In this document: piece by piece, positions 33,238 to 44,411 of the stretch
How the letters are laid out: the number at the start of each line of letters is the position of its first letter
How positions within the stretch are numbered: the first letter of the stretch is position 1
Assembly: GCA_022496205.1 (NCBI GenBank)
Contig: WTXD01000084.1
Location: forward strand, 27,955 to 91,954
DNA: 64,000 nt
From: Gloeopeniophorella convolvens
Lineage: Eukaryota > Basidiomycota > Agaricomycetes > Russulales
Direction of reading: 5' to 3'
The notes under the pieces: model-generated
What the model saw: the letters and a program-made list of their open reading frames with translations, nothing else
What the model was told of the DNA's origin: nothing
Database searches by the model: none
Translations under genes and position numbers: made by a program

Positions 33238-34805
33238 ATGGGTGACTCTTCCGTGGACCAGTCATTCGAAGCTAGAATGGCCGCCAGAGAAGATGCCCGG
33301 GCAGCCGCCTGGGAGACCAGACAGATAGTTGACGAGCAGGTTGCCTCCCTACGGAGTTCCATTGTCTACAAGCCACCCTGGTTGGGCTGCGTTCTGCACC
33401 TCTCACCGTCCTGTTTCTCCCTCTTCTACAAGGTCTCCAAAGAAGATCGTGCAGCTAGGTATACGAGAACCGAGTCTTAATGTAGTTCGCCTCTGACATC
33501 CCACTTTGCAGGTACATCGACCTTGCGAACGCTAGCCCCGAAGAACTGGAGCAGCTCAGCCAGGCATGTGAACGTGCCACCTTTGGGCGCGATCAGGAGG
33601 ATGTGATGGATGAGTCGTACCGCAAAGCTAGAAAGATGGACCCGAGCTGCTTCTCCACGCCCCTCATCCCCGATCACACGCAACTCATGGACGCCGTGCG
33701 TGGATATCTCCTTGAGGGTTCCCATGCGACGCGCAAGATTGAAGTTGAGCTGTACAAGCTCAATGTCTATGGTGGGTCCAGCATTGAATCGCCTCCACGC
33801 CGCGCTGAGATAAGTGAGCCAGGTAAGGGGTCATTCTTCAAGCCACACGTCGATACCCCGCGCAACGAGCGGATGTTCGGATCGCTTGTGGTAGTCTTCC
33901 CAACACCCCACGAGGGCGGCGACCTAGTCTTCTCAAGCCGAAACTTGAACTGGACCCTTTCATCTTCCCAGAAGCTCACAGGTGCCCCGGCCCACACCAT
34001 CTGTTATGCGGCATTCTTCAGCGATGTTCAACATGCAGTCCGGCCGGTGACTTCCGGACACCGCGTGACGCTGACCTACAACCTGTATTTTGGCGACGAT
34101 GGCCCTAGAAACGACAAACGAGGAGAGACGACGCCATCGGACACCACCCTTACGACAGCACCTGCCCCGGCACGGCCTCCCAGCTTTGTCGAGCCGCCAA
34201 ATGAGCGTAGGTTCCGAAAGGCGTTCCAGAAGCTCCTCGACGATCCCGAGTTCCTACCGGATGGCGGCACGCTCGGGTTTGGTCTGCGGCACGCTTATCA
34301 AGTTGAAGACGACCTCAAACATGTGTATTCGCTGCTCAAGGGCAGCGATGCGGTGGCATACAATGTCGCGCGCGACCTTGGCTTTGAGCCGGTCCTCTAC
34401 TTGTACTACCGAAGCAAGGTCGTGTACGGAGGAATTGTCGATGCGCTGAGCGAGAAACCGATTAAGCTGGGTAGGGGCGAACAGGTAGAAGATCTCTCTC
34501 GTCGGATCCGATACGAAGGCGGTCTCTTGATACGGAACTCGAGCGAGTTTTCGGACTACGATGGAGACGAGACAAAAGAGTGGATCTTTTGGGTCACCAA
34601 GCTGACGGCGGACCTCAATCGAAAGGAGACGGCTTTCCTCGCATACGGTAACGAGGCGTCGATGGGGATGGCGTATTCATACGTCTGCCTTATCGTGCGC
34701 ATTGGGAAGGCAGGAGATAGGAAGGCTTACAGGACAGTCGCTCAGTTGAAGCAGCAGTGGGAGGACGCTCGAAAAGAGAAGCGTATCTGGCACGGTCTAG
34801 GCTAA
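33238..34805 (+). CDS. 2OG-Fe(II) oxygenase family protein, three exons
   Basis: Model: 33238-33458, 33512-33771, 33823-34805; 487 residues. Intron 1 (53 nt, GTATAC..GCAG) joins EDRAAR to YIDLANAS. Intron 2 (51 nt, GTGGGT..CCAG) has no stop and is a multiple of three, so it can be missed; removing it yields LNVYGKGSFFKPHVDTPR, the usual family motif. Iron ligands: H and D of HVD (about 169 and 171) and H of DVQHAV (about 231); the 2OG-binding R is in HRVTLTYNLY (about 241). Similar to prolyl-4-hydroxylase-type fungal oxygenases of unknown substrate. All key residues are present, so it is probably active. It is inserted between F-box-like genes without sharing their features. Confidence 0.85.
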
Positions 34806-35758
34806 AGATGTAATGGTCTTCAATCTTAGGATCCCCTGTATTGTAGTAGTGTAATGGGATCATTTGTCGGCCGCTCCGGGCCCCTCTCTGAGCTCTCGTT
34901 GTTTCGTTCGCCCGGCTTGATAGCGTCACACGTCTCGTATATGGTTGACCTAGTGTCCCATATGCATGCCTTGCACGCTTTGAGGAGAGCACAGGCCTCG
35001 CTTGGTACGATCCGAGTGGTCTCGGCACAAGGACACGCAGCAGCACGAAGCGAAGTCGAGCGAGGGAGGACAAGTGAAGGGAATGCGAGAGGGAAAACGA
35101 TAGCGCGAAGGGGGAAACGATGACATTCAGAGCCCGGAGTTTAGTACACTTCACACTACAAGACTATATGGTAGCTTCATTATATATACAATGGGACAAT
35201 CACATGAAGTTTTGGGAACTGGGACTCAAGTGATCAGACACAACGAAAACGTACTATAATGACCGCGCGTCCGTCATAACTGCGTCTTCGGCCGCGTAGT
35301 TTTGCTACGCATCATTATCCAGTAGAGAAGGTGCTAAGGGCTGAATTTTTCTTGTGAGTATTAGGGAGAGTGCGGTCGAACGAGGCGGAAGTGGGAGTAG
35401 GCGGGGGCATCGGGAAAGGGTCCGGGAAGTCGGCCCGCTCGGAAGTCCGAGAGCGGAACGCGACTCGCGGCATTCCAGCATCGCTTCCACGACAAACGGC
35501 AGCCTTTTGGATACTTGTAGTATCACCCGCCGCCAGGCCTTCTTCTCTCTTTGAAAGACTACGCCGTGTTTCTCGTGACAATGATACAAGGCACCTGCGA
35601 GCTCTGGCCCTAGCATCCCTCGCGCGGACAGTGTCGTCCCTCACTTTGTGACGTTGTGCTTCACCTTCAACTTCTTCTTGACTTTTCCCTACCGTATGAG
35701 GCCATGATGCTCCTTGTGAATGTCACTTCACATTGGGAACAGTGGAGATAACTTACCT
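34806..35758. other. Convergent intergenic between oxygenase and gene L
   Basis: No supported gene in about 950 bp; several short open frames on both strands look like chance. Confidence 0.45.
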
Positions 35759-37273
35759 TCATGTCGTCCCTACGGCTTCAAGTAGTGGTCTTTGCCGCCG
35801 ACGCTGGCGCTGAGCCCTCATCCACTGAGGCTGCTTCGCAAGCTGGTACAGGTCCCAGTTCTCCTTGTAGGAAACGTTCACGTTTTGAGCCGCCCCAGAG
35901 TTGCGCTCCGAAATGACGGGTTCGAGTTCCACGGAGACGTCAGGTGGGCCCAAAGCATCGTCAGTGTAGAAGATGATCTCGAGGTCCCGCAGATCAGGCA
36001 GGAGCTCGTACCCGCTTGGCTGTTGCAGAGTCCGGCAGACAGCCAGGGCGTGTATGTTTTCCACGGTCGCGTTGGTGACTCTGGGGAACATTGCAAGGAG
36101 CGAGTGCCATTCTTCCACGTGATGGAGAAATTGTAGCCATGGATCCTTGGCGGTGTAATAGGGATGACCCGACGCTATTCTGAGTCTGCGTGCTATTAGC
36201 GCTGGTTCCAGGGACTGACAACTTGCTATGACCGAAGCGATAGAGACGCCTAGATCCACTGAGGGAACGTGGTCCAGATCGATCCAAATAGACGCTCCCC
36301 TCCCTCGATAGGGGCGGCACTGGTGAATGCTAATGCTTGAGTGACTCTCGCTTATGTCTACGCGCGCAGCGGCATCGGGCACATGGAGATTAGGAGAATG
36401 GCAAACGAATCGAAGTAAGGATGGGACAGTGACCGGAGGGTGTTCGAGGTCGTAGAGGTGGGCGTCAAGGCGCATTAACCCAGGGGCGTCAATCTTCTGC
36501 GATAGGGCCTCTAATTGGTGACTTCGACCTGAAAACACCAAAGTTGTCAGTTCAGATAGCGACGTTGGCGTGTCGGTGGTGGGTGTTGTTTGATCGTCTT
36601 CATCAACGCCGCGAAGATCGAGTTCCAGAGATTGCAGCTGTGGCATGGCGCATACGCTGTCCGATAGTTGACCGATAAGGGGCACGTCGACCCCCACGGG
36701 ATCGCGTTGGAAATGAACGGTGAAGCACGTGAGCCGAGGAGCTGATAGGGGAGGAGGGAGGACGTTCCTCAGCCAAAGGGAACGCAAGGATGGTGCGCTT
36801 CCACCCAAGAAGCCGTCAGGGAAGACAGACGACGGGGTGTCATCCGCGCTCTCGACATACAAGGTGTCGAGACCAGGAGTCGGCACAGTCATTGTTGCAA
36901 ACAGCCTCTCCAACAAAGCACTATCCCCCCAGATAGAGATGTTTGCGACGCGACTGCGTAACGTAAGAGCAAGGGCGATGCCCTCCTCGCTTTCCCGAGG
37001 CCACGGAAGGGGTTCGTAATCGGGCTCTTCGTGATATTCTTGGACACAATTGATGACGAGCGGGAGCGGTGGCGCATGACGCAGAATCGAGGCGACTTTG
37101 GAGTCGCGAGTGATGAGAAGACGCAATCGCAGGCGTTTTGGCGACGCGAGGATTAGCTGTCGCCACCGACGGCATACATGTATCAGCTCGTACCACCACC
37201 TCAGCCAGTACGATGCCCGTTCTCCACAGACTACAAATATCTCCAAGAGCACATCATCGGGAAGACGATCCAT
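35759..37273 (-). CDS. F-box-like/LRR-like protein (array member L)
   Basis: Reading from ATG 37273 (MDRLPDDVLLEIFVVC) gives 504 residues. The same frame is open to 37438, and gene N shares the preceding QAHLGPM, so the start could be slightly upstream. Core second half: LIHVCRRWRQLILASPKRL. Landmarks: FPDGFLGGSAPSLRSLWL and LLPDLRDLEIIFYTDDAL, with PPDVSVELEP. It is the closest paralogue of gene N (40.0 kb). The C-terminal end after about residue 480 is basic and glutamine-rich (QRQRRRQRP) and differs from N. Confidence 0.82.
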   Translation of the reverse strand: MDRLPDDVLLEIFVVCGERASYWLRWWYELIHVCRRWRQLILASPKRLRLRLLITRDSKVASILRHAPPLPLVINCVQEYHEEPDYEPLPWPRESEEGIALALTLRSRVANISIWGDSALLERLFATMTVPTPGLDTLYVESADDTPSSVFPDGFLGGSAPSLRSLWLRNVLPPPLSAPRLTCFTVHFQRDPVGVDVPLIGQLSDSVCAMPQLQSLELDLRGVDEDDQTTPTTDTPTSLSELTTLVFSGRSHQLEALSQKIDAPGLMRLDAHLYDLEHPPVTVPSLLRFVCHSPNLHVPDAAARVDISESHSSISIHQCRPYRGRGASIWIDLDHVPSVDLGVSIASVIASCQSLEPALIARRLRIASGHPYYTAKDPWLQFLHHVEEWHSLLAMFPRVTNATVENIHALAVCRTLQQPSGYELLPDLRDLEIIFYTDDALGPPDVSVELEPVISERNSGAAQNVNVSYKENWDLYQLAKQPQWMRAQRQRRRQRPLLEAVGTT

Positions 37274-37877
37274 TGGTCCCAGGTGAGCTTGGCGCCCAAT
37301 TCCTGCACGACATCGCATCATGATGCGTGAACATGGGGAGCAGCATACAAGCACAAGATGAAAGCGGCATACCGTCTGCACCAATTCACTGACATAACAC
37401 CAGCGACGGAAGTCACAAATGTGTGACACTGGCCCCAAGTTGGTATAATGTGTGCTTTGTTGTTAGGCCAGGGCGTGTAATAGGGAGGAGGAGGAAGCAG
37501 ACGCCCCCTATTCATAGGCTCGGCGGGCACCCTCGGAGTCGGCAACGGGACGATTGCCTTCCACGGTCGGATGAGGTCAGCAACGGAGACTGCTTCGTCT
37601 TTCGTGCGTGCGTGCAAAAACGTGCCGGTGACCGGCGACCGGCGACCGGCGCCAGTTCACAGCGCGAAGATGTGTCATTGGGCAGCCTGAACCGGGGGGC
37701 CGACTGGCACAGAATCGATAAGTCCACTGTTCATTATGCCACGCTGTGCGGGCTGCTACACTTTACTTATAATACGACAATCATCCATACTCCATCCGCC
37801 CTACTAACTGTCACCACACCCTTGGCGAAAACTTGCACGGGAGAGCTCGGCGGGCTGATACACTGGACTCCCTGACA
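37274..37877. other. Intergenic between L and M
   Basis: About 600 bp without a gene. A short run of CCGGCGA-type repeats lies near 37623-37653. Confidence 0.45.
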
Positions 37878-39401
37878 TCAAACGTTCAATTCAATCTTCG
37901 TCTTCGAGCGGATGTCCCAGATGAGGCCACACACGTCTTTTAGGGCTGGATGCTTCTTGCCCTGGGGAAGGATCGTGCAGTACACCTTCACGGGTCGCCC
38001 GGTGAACTTGCGGTCGGCGATGAACGGCTCGAGCCTCACAAGAGCATCGGACGGGCTGTAGCCATCGTGGCTATAGAAAGCAAGCTCTACCTCCTGAAGA
38101 TTTGGCAACAGCTTACGGGAGGTTGATTCCAACAACGCGTGACAGATATATGGAGTACTGGCGTTGTCAACGTGGAGACTGGTGACTTGTTCAAACGCCC
38201 TGAACACGGTAAATAGGTCCCGTGCATCGTCCTCCCGATTCCTTCCTGGACTGATGTCATCAGGGCCACCGATGTCCTTGATTGAGAGAGAGGTTGAAAG
38301 GGAGAGCGCGGGTATGAGGGAACGAAAAACAGACGCCGTTGATGCGATGAGGGACGGGTGCGGGAGTGGTGCTCCAAAGTCGATGTAGAGCACAATGGAT
38401 GCGCGAGAGAGGACCAACGGGACGAGCTGGAGATACGAGGTACTAACGGAGAGTTCCATCCGAGCTGAAGACGGCACAAGCAGCTTGGGTGCACCAGAGA
38501 TAAATCGAGAGAGGGACGGGATTGCAAACAGGGATATGCCATACAGGTGGATCTGCAGAGTGACAAGTTGAGGAACGTCGATCCGCTGTATCAGATAGTC
38601 AAAGTGTCCGCTTGGTCCTCTATAAAGAATAGAAGAGAGTGCAGGGAATGACGTCCGGCCTATGTTGCGAGCTGGCAATTCTTCGGGATCAAGCAGATCG
38701 ATGGGCAGTGTCAAGAACAGAGACTCCAGGCTGGGCATGGCGCACAGAGCTTCGGTGAGAGAACGCGTGAGAGAGCTGCCCACGCTATCGGCTTCCTCGA
38801 GCCAGAACCAGAAGGAAGTGACGCAGGGGGCCTGGGGAAACGGGGCGATGGCACTGTCCAGAATCACGTTGGTGAACATGACCTCGCGCAAGACTGGGGC
38901 ACGTCCGCCGAGAAGACTATTCGAGGAGAGCAATACAGGTATGTCTGACTGTATGATGAGGATTTCAAGCTGCAGAGCTGGCCACGTCATTAGTGGGAGA
39001 AGCTGGGACTCTAGCGCCTCGCACGTTGAGCATAGGCAGATGCTGCGTACACGGTTGATATGCTCGAATGCAAGGGTGATTTCATCCACGGTCGCTGAGG
39101 GCCACGATGGAGAGTCGGGGGTTTCAGGGTCGCCGGGTTGAGTTACGTAGACGAGTGCTAACGGGAGGGGAGGTGAATACGCCAGGATGACAGAAACGGG
39201 CGAGTTTCTGGTGACTTTGAGTCGTAGCTTCAGGCGATTGGGGGAGGCGATAACCAGTTGCCGCCAGCGACGACATACGTGAGTGAGCATATGCCATGGC
39301 CAGTATGTGCGGTGGGACATATGTAACAGTCGGTAGCAGCTGAATATCTCGATGAGGACGTCCTCGGGGAGCTTGTCTATGTTGGTACGCGGTGACTCCA
39401 T
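37878..39401 (-). CDS. F-box-like/LRR-like protein (array member M)
   Basis: Open frame of 507 residues with a clean start, MESPRTNIDKLPEDVLIEIF. Core second half: LTHVCRRWRQLVIASPNRL. Landmarks: SNSLLGGRAPVLREVMFTN, IPSLSRFISGAPKLLVPS and LLPNLQEVELAFYSHDGYS with SDALVRLEP. The C-terminus has LPQGKKHPALKDVCGLIWD, a tail shared with gene O and with the relic at 39.8 kb. Undamaged. It forms the pair L-M, mirrored by N-O. Confidence 0.84.
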   Translation of the reverse strand: MESPRTNIDKLPEDVLIEIFSCYRLLHMSHRTYWPWHMLTHVCRRWRQLVIASPNRLKLRLKVTRNSPVSVILAYSPPLPLALVYVTQPGDPETPDSPSWPSATVDEITLAFEHINRVRSICLCSTCEALESQLLPLMTWPALQLEILIIQSDIPVLLSSNSLLGGRAPVLREVMFTNVILDSAIAPFPQAPCVTSFWFWLEEADSVGSSLTRSLTEALCAMPSLESLFLTLPIDLLDPEELPARNIGRTSFPALSSILYRGPSGHFDYLIQRIDVPQLVTLQIHLYGISLFAIPSLSRFISGAPKLLVPSSARMELSVSTSYLQLVPLVLSRASIVLYIDFGAPLPHPSLIASTASVFRSLIPALSLSTSLSIKDIGGPDDISPGRNREDDARDLFTVFRAFEQVTSLHVDNASTPYICHALLESTSRKLLPNLQEVELAFYSHDGYSPSDALVRLEPFIADRKFTGRPVKVYCTILPQGKKHPALKDVCGLIWDIRSKTKIELNV

Positions 39402-39779
39402 CTTCGGTCACGGTGTTAGATACGGCGAAAACGTTGTACGACCGAACGCTGCGCACCGTGGCCAAGAGAATAAACTGCCGTCAATTCGCCGACTACTTCC
39501 TCCATGGGATATATGCTAAAACCCTGCTCTTCTCTTCCCCTAAGTACAGCGCGATGAGAGAGATGCGTTTATCCTGAGTGAGTGGGGCACGGGTGCGGGT
39601 TAGCGCGGATATTCTGTCGGCCAGACGGGGTCAGTTCGGTTCGGTCAGGTTCGGTCAGTCACGAGGGTGCCGTTTGGCTATGTTGTTGTACTCGCAATAT
39701 CTGCACTCAGTGCGTGCGAGTCTCGGATGCCGACTGAACTCCCCGAACCGGTACCAGCAGTCGCCGACGGTAAACATCG

Positions 39780-39990
39780 CGTTCATTCTTTCAATTAGAC
39801 ATGCCACAATCTGCGGCTTGCTATAGAATAAGCTAACGCCATCTGTATCGCATCTATCCCGCCGCCGATGGAACCTGCACAGGCGAGCTGACGCGCTGTG
39901 CTCGATTCGAGGATCCCAAACGAGGCCGTGCGTGCCCTTGGAAGCCGGATGTTTCTGTCCCTGCACAAGTAGTCTCCATCGCTGATGCAC
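39780..39990 (-). pseudogene. C-terminal relic of an M/O-type F-box-like gene
   Basis: About 20 codons reading VQGQKHPASKGTHGLVWDP match the C-terminal tails of M (LPQGKKHPALKD) and O (LPQGQKHPALKD). The sequence beyond it also resembles the 3' flank of O (CTGTGCGG / TCTGCGGC, then GTCTGTATC / ATCTGTATC, then AACC-GCGCAGGCGAGCTGA-like). No F-box or body remains. This is a third copy of the M/O type between M and N. Confidence 0.7.
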
Positions 39991-39999
39991 AACACTCAG

Positions 40000-41409
40000 T
40001 TACCAATCGTCAATGTTCTCCTTGTAACAAACTTCCACATATGGAGTCGCTCCAGCATTGCGTGCTGCAATGACGGGTTCGAGTTCCGCGGAGACATCAG
40101 ATGGGCCCAAAGCATCGCCAGTGTAGAAACCGATCTCGAGGTCCCGTAGATTAGGCAGGAGTTCATGTCCGCTTGGCTGCTGCAGAGCCCGAGAGACAGC
40201 CATGGCGTGTATGCTTTCGACAACCAGCTCGGTAGCTTTGGAGAATGTCGCAAGGATTGAGCGCCATTCTTCCACATGGTGAAGAAATCGTAGCCATGGG
40301 TCCTTGGTGGAGTGGTGAGGACCCGACTCCATACTGAGTCTGCTTGCAGTTGAGAGTGCCGGTGCAAGGGACTGGCAAACCGCTGCGACCGAAGCCATGG
40401 AGGTCCCTAGATCCACTGAGCGAACGTGGTTCAGGCCGATAGACACCCTTGATAGATAAGGGTGCCACAGGTAAGCGTTGATGCTTGAGTGACGCCCCTC
40501 GCATATCGCTATGCGCGTACAGGCAGGCGTATGAGTCTTAGGGGAATGGCAAATGAATCGAAGCAAGGATGGGACGGTGGCTGAAGGGTGTTCGAGCTCG
40601 AGGTTGACTTCAAGGCGTATTATCCCGGGTGCGTCAATTCTCTGCAATAGGACTTCTAATTGATGACTTCGCCCTGAAAACACCAGAATTTTCAGTTCAG
40701 AGAGCGACGTTGGAATGCCAGCGAAGGATGACGTTTGAGCTTCCTCAGTAACGATGCGAAGGGCGAGCTCTAGATATTGCAACCGTGGCATGTCGGATAT
40801 GCAGTCCGATAGTTGATCAATAAGGGGCCCGTTGACGTTCATGAATTCATCGAAACCAACGGCGAGGGAAGTGAGGTGAGGAGCTGATGGGAAAGGAGGA
40901 AGAACGTTCTGCAGCCGAAGGGTATGCAAGGATGGTGCGCTTCCACCCAAGAAACCGTCAGGAAAGACCGACCATGGGGAATCCGGGCTCTCGACGTGCA
41001 AGGTGTTGAGACAAGGAGTCGGCCCGGTCATCGTTGCGAACAATCTCTCCAGCAAAGCACCCTCCCCCCAAAGCTCGATTCTTTGGAGACGAGTGTGGTG
41101 TGAAAGAGCAAGGGCGACGTTCTTCTCGCTTCTCCGGGGCCACGGAGTGGGTTCACCATCGGGCTCGTCATAACGTTCTTCGAAATACTTGACGATGAGC
41201 GGGAGCGGTGGTGCATGACGCAGGATTTTGGTGACCCTGGAGCCGTGATTGAGGAGGAGACATGGTTGCAGGCGTTTTGGTGACGAGAGGATCAGCTGTC
41301 GCCACCGACGGCATACATGTATCAGCCCGTACCACCACCCCAGCAACGATGCCTGTTCTCCATAGATCTCAAAGATTTCCAAGAGGGCGTCATCGGAAAG
41401 AAAATTCAT
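40000..41409 (-). CDS. F-box-like/LRR-like protein (array member N)
   Basis: From ATG 41409 (MNFLSDDALLEIFEIYG) the product is 469 residues. The frame is open to 41622, but the added N-terminus is cysteine-rich and not family-like, except QAHLGPM just before the start, which gene L shares. Core second half: LIHVCRRWRQLILSSPKRL. Landmarks: FPDGFLGGSAPSLHTLRLQ and LLPNLRDLEIGFYTGDALG with SDVSAELEP. It ends in NIDDW and lacks the basic tail of L. No frame damage. Confidence 0.82.
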   Translation of the reverse strand: MNFLSDDALLEIFEIYGEQASLLGWWYGLIHVCRRWRQLILSSPKRLQPCLLLNHGSRVTKILRHAPPLPLIVKYFEERYDEPDGEPTPWPRRSEKNVALALSHHTRLQRIELWGEGALLERLFATMTGPTPCLNTLHVESPDSPWSVFPDGFLGGSAPSLHTLRLQNVLPPFPSAPHLTSLAVGFDEFMNVNGPLIDQLSDCISDMPRLQYLELALRIVTEEAQTSSFAGIPTSLSELKILVFSGRSHQLEVLLQRIDAPGIIRLEVNLELEHPSATVPSLLRFICHSPKTHTPACTRIAICEGRHSSINAYLWHPYLSRVSIGLNHVRSVDLGTSMASVAAVCQSLAPALSTASRLSMESGPHHSTKDPWLRFLHHVEEWRSILATFSKATELVVESIHAMAVSRALQQPSGHELLPNLRDLEIGFYTGDALGPSDVSAELEPVIAARNAGATPYVEVCYKENIDDW

Positions 41410-41973
41410 TGGTCCCAGGTGGGCTTGCCCAATTCCTACCCGACGTTGCGGCATGACATGAACATGGAAAACAGCATATACACACAGAATGAAAACGGCA
41501 TACCGTCTGCACGCGCACCAACACACACACTGGCAGCGGAGGCTCCAGACGTGCACGAAGTTTGGTGTTGGCCCCAAGTCAGCATAACTGCAAGCTGTCG
41601 AGCGTCGGGAAGTTTCGTTCAAGTCGCGGTCGGTTGCAAGCAGACGCCGGGCTCCCGCGGCGCGGCTCGACTGTTGCTACCCGATCGGGAACCTCGAGTC
41701 ACGAGGCAGCACAAGGCTCGCCGCTCAGCGCTCAGCCTCGCTCAGCTCCGGGGGAACATGCTCAGACTCAAGACTTCACATGCACATCCGCCATTGATTC
41801 TGCCGCGCTGTGCGGTTCGCTATGGAATAAACAACAAGACAAAACCGTCTGTATCCCATCCATCCTGGCACCACTGGCGATTACACTCCGATAGAACCCG
41901 CGCAGGCGAGCTGATGCGCTGCGCTCGCTGACGTTGAGCGCTAGATTCGACCCTCAGCTTCACAACGTACCCA
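41410..41973. other. Intergenic between N and O
   Basis: About 560 bp without a gene; part of it (about 41795-41973) resembles the relic's flank at 39.8 kb. Confidence 0.45.
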
Positions 41974-43461
41974 TCAAGGATCCCAAATGAAACCTCGCAT
42001 GTCCTTGAGAGCTGGATGCTTCTGTCCCTGCGGAAGGACCGTGCACCGCACATCCACGGGGTAATTGGCGTCCTCGCGGGCAGTGACGAACGGTTGAAGC
42101 TCTGCAAGGGCGTCGGGCGGGCTGTAGCCGTCGTGGTTGTAAAAGACGAGCTCTACTTCCCGCAGGCTCGGCAACACCGCAGGAGCGCCCGATCGCCGAA
42201 GGGCCCGGATGGTGTATGGCGTGCTCGCGTTTTCTATGTAGAGGCTGGTGACCTGCTCGAACGCTCCGAATACGGTATGCAGATCCCCTGCGTCGTCTGG
42301 CCAGGACCAATCGTAAGTGGCTTCGTCGGCGATACTGATATTCTTGATGGAGAGCGAGGTCGCAAGGGAGAGAACAGGCCTCAGGGAGCGATAGAGCGAT
42401 GCTGTCGGCGTCATGTCTAGAACGAATGGTGTGTAGTGGTAGGCCATGAGGGATATGGCTGCGTAACCCCGGGCCGGCGGGACAATCTCTATATATGATG
42501 TATCGAGGGAAAGACCCATTCGAGCGGCAGATGGCACGAGAAGCTTGGGTGCGCCAGCAATAAACCGGGTGAAGGACGGAACTGCGCTCGATGGCGTCGC
42601 GTCGCGGAAGGTAATTCTGAGAGTGTTAAGTTGAGGGGCGCTGATTCTCTGTATGAGAGATTCGAAATGAGTGCTTGGTCCTTCGTAGGTGAGGGAGGCA
42701 AGTGCTGAGAGCGATGACCGAGCCGTGCTAGGGAGTGGCCATGCCTCGGGTTCAGGCAGACCGGAGGCCAGAGTTACAAACAGTTCCTTGAGGTGAGGCA
42801 TCGCGTACAGAGCCTCGATCAGGGAACCCATCCGAAAACCTTCTGCACCTTCGGCTTCATCGAGCCAGAAATTGAAGTCAACGATATGGGAAGCCTGGGG
42901 GAATGAGGAGATGGCATTGTCCCAAAGAATATTGTTCAGAGTGACATAGCGTAGGGAAGGAGCATATCCACCGAGAAAGCCGATTGGCAAGAGTGAGATG
43001 GGGTCATCTGAGTTTAAGTATAGGGACTCAAGGTGCAGAGCTGGCCCGGTCATCGCCGGGAGAAGTTTGGACCACGCGTCGCGCGGTGCGAAAAGGGTGA
43101 TCTGATGTATACGATTGATCTGTTCCAATGCAAGGATGACGCTGTTCACTCTGTACGGGGGCCATGGGAGGAACCTGGAGTTGTCGAAGTCATAGAAGCG
43201 ACAATCATCGTAAGTGAGTATCAGTGGGAGGGAACGTGAATATTCCAAGATGTCGACAACCGGCGAATGGTAAGTGAGTAGGAGGCGCAGCTCCAGGCGG
43301 CGGGGAGACGCAACGACGAGTCGCCGCCAACGGCGACACACGTGAGCGAGCGTTTGCCATGGCCAGTGCATGTACGAGTAGATGTGCCGAGGCTCGCGCG
43401 GTACCACCAGCCGATAGCAGTCGAATACTTCGAGCAGGACTTCGTCGGGGAGACGGACCAT
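41974..43461 (-). CDS. F-box-like/LRR-like protein (array member O)
   Basis: From ATG 43461 (MVRLPDEVLLEVFDCYRL) the product is 495 residues. The frame is open to 43644, and DHLGTM before the start resembles the AHLGPM of L and N, so a slightly longer form is possible. Core second half: LAHVCRRWRRLVVASPRRL. Landmarks: LPIGFLGGYAPSLRYVTLN, FTRFIAGAPKLLVPSA and LPSLREVELVFYNHDGYSP. C-terminal tail LPQGQKHPALKDMRGFIWD as in gene M. Intact. Last member of the main array. Confidence 0.83.
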   Translation of the reverse strand: MVRLPDEVLLEVFDCYRLVVPREPRHIYSYMHWPWQTLAHVCRRWRRLVVASPRRLELRLLLTYHSPVVDILEYSRSLPLILTYDDCRFYDFDNSRFLPWPPYRVNSVILALEQINRIHQITLFAPRDAWSKLLPAMTGPALHLESLYLNSDDPISLLPIGFLGGYAPSLRYVTLNNILWDNAISSFPQASHIVDFNFWLDEAEGAEGFRMGSLIEALYAMPHLKELFVTLASGLPEPEAWPLPSTARSSLSALASLTYEGPSTHFESLIQRISAPQLNTLRITFRDATPSSAVPSFTRFIAGAPKLLVPSAARMGLSLDTSYIEIVPPARGYAAISLMAYHYTPFVLDMTPTASLYRSLRPVLSLATSLSIKNISIADEATYDWSWPDDAGDLHTVFGAFEQVTSLYIENASTPYTIRALRRSGAPAVLPSLREVELVFYNHDGYSPPDALAELQPFVTAREDANYPVDVRCTVLPQGQKHPALKDMRGFIWDP

Positions 43462-44411
43462 CGTGCCAAGGTGATCCCGGATAGATCCTGGAGTCACATT
43501 CAGTGTGAAGAGGGAATAGGGCTGAGCATTGTTGCGCACCAAATTGGACCGTGGGCGAGTCGACTTGTGGCTATGAGGACTTGGTCGGGATATATGTTTG
43601 CATGCAACCGTGTTGCACGTCACGGTCGACATGAGAGAGACCATTGCCAGTCATTGACACATGTAAGACCCCGTCGACCGCGGAGACTGACAGGCAACAA
43701 ATTCGATCCCGACCCCGCAGGTGAACTTACAGTCAAGCTCAGCGCTGGGTGTAGTGATTGCTACCAGTAGCATGCACACTTGTAGCTCTGCCAATATGTA
43801 GTATAGATAGATACACCGTCGTCGAGCATGTTCTGAATATGTTACAAACATTCGTCATCCCCCAATCGAGAGACTCACATTCACATGGCCTGTCAGCCCT
43901 GTGAACCGGACAATTGCCGGATATCGCTCGACGCCTGGTTGTGGATGAGGGTGCATGGCGCTCTGCCTGTGCCAGGGACCCGCGCCCTCGACCACTTACA
44001 GTACGATTGGCGTCTAGCGAGCTTGTACCCCGTCGTGGCTGGTGTTGGTCGGTGGTCGTTGGTGAGTAGGATTCAGACCCGTGGCGTGATCGGCCCGAGG
44101 GCCGACGTTGTGCTGAGCGCCGCAGAGCGACTCGGCGCTACGCCGACTTTGTGTCGCTCTCCTGACACTCGAATTTGCCCTCTGACAGAACCTACGCCCT
44201 AATCCCGCCCGCAAGCTTAAAATTCTATAACATTACCCCATTACTCCACCGATGTCCATGCGTTTCCCCAGACCCAACTTCCTGCTTTCGGCGCGATGAG
44301 CAAGACACCCCCGCATGACTCGCGCTCCCTTCTTCGCCATGCGGGGCGAGAACCACCTATATAACCCGCGGTTCTTCTCAACTTTTCGACCGTCCTTGCT
44401 CCCGCATCAAC
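43462..44411. other. Divergent intergenic between O and the phosphatase-like gene
   Basis: About 950 bp shared by two divergent promoters. TATATAA at 44358-44364 serves the plus-strand gene; no clear TATA box for O was found. Confidence 0.45.
44358..44364 (+). promoter_or_regulatory. TATA box of the phosphatase-like gene
   Basis: TATATAA, 48 bp upstream of the ATG at 44412. Confidence 0.55.

Noticed and set aside
10245..43644. Biosynthetic gene cluster around the UstYa-like and 2OG-Fe(II) genes
   Set aside because: The two oxidases are 24 kb apart with only F-box-like genes and a LINE between them; no backbone enzyme, transporter or pathway regulator is present.
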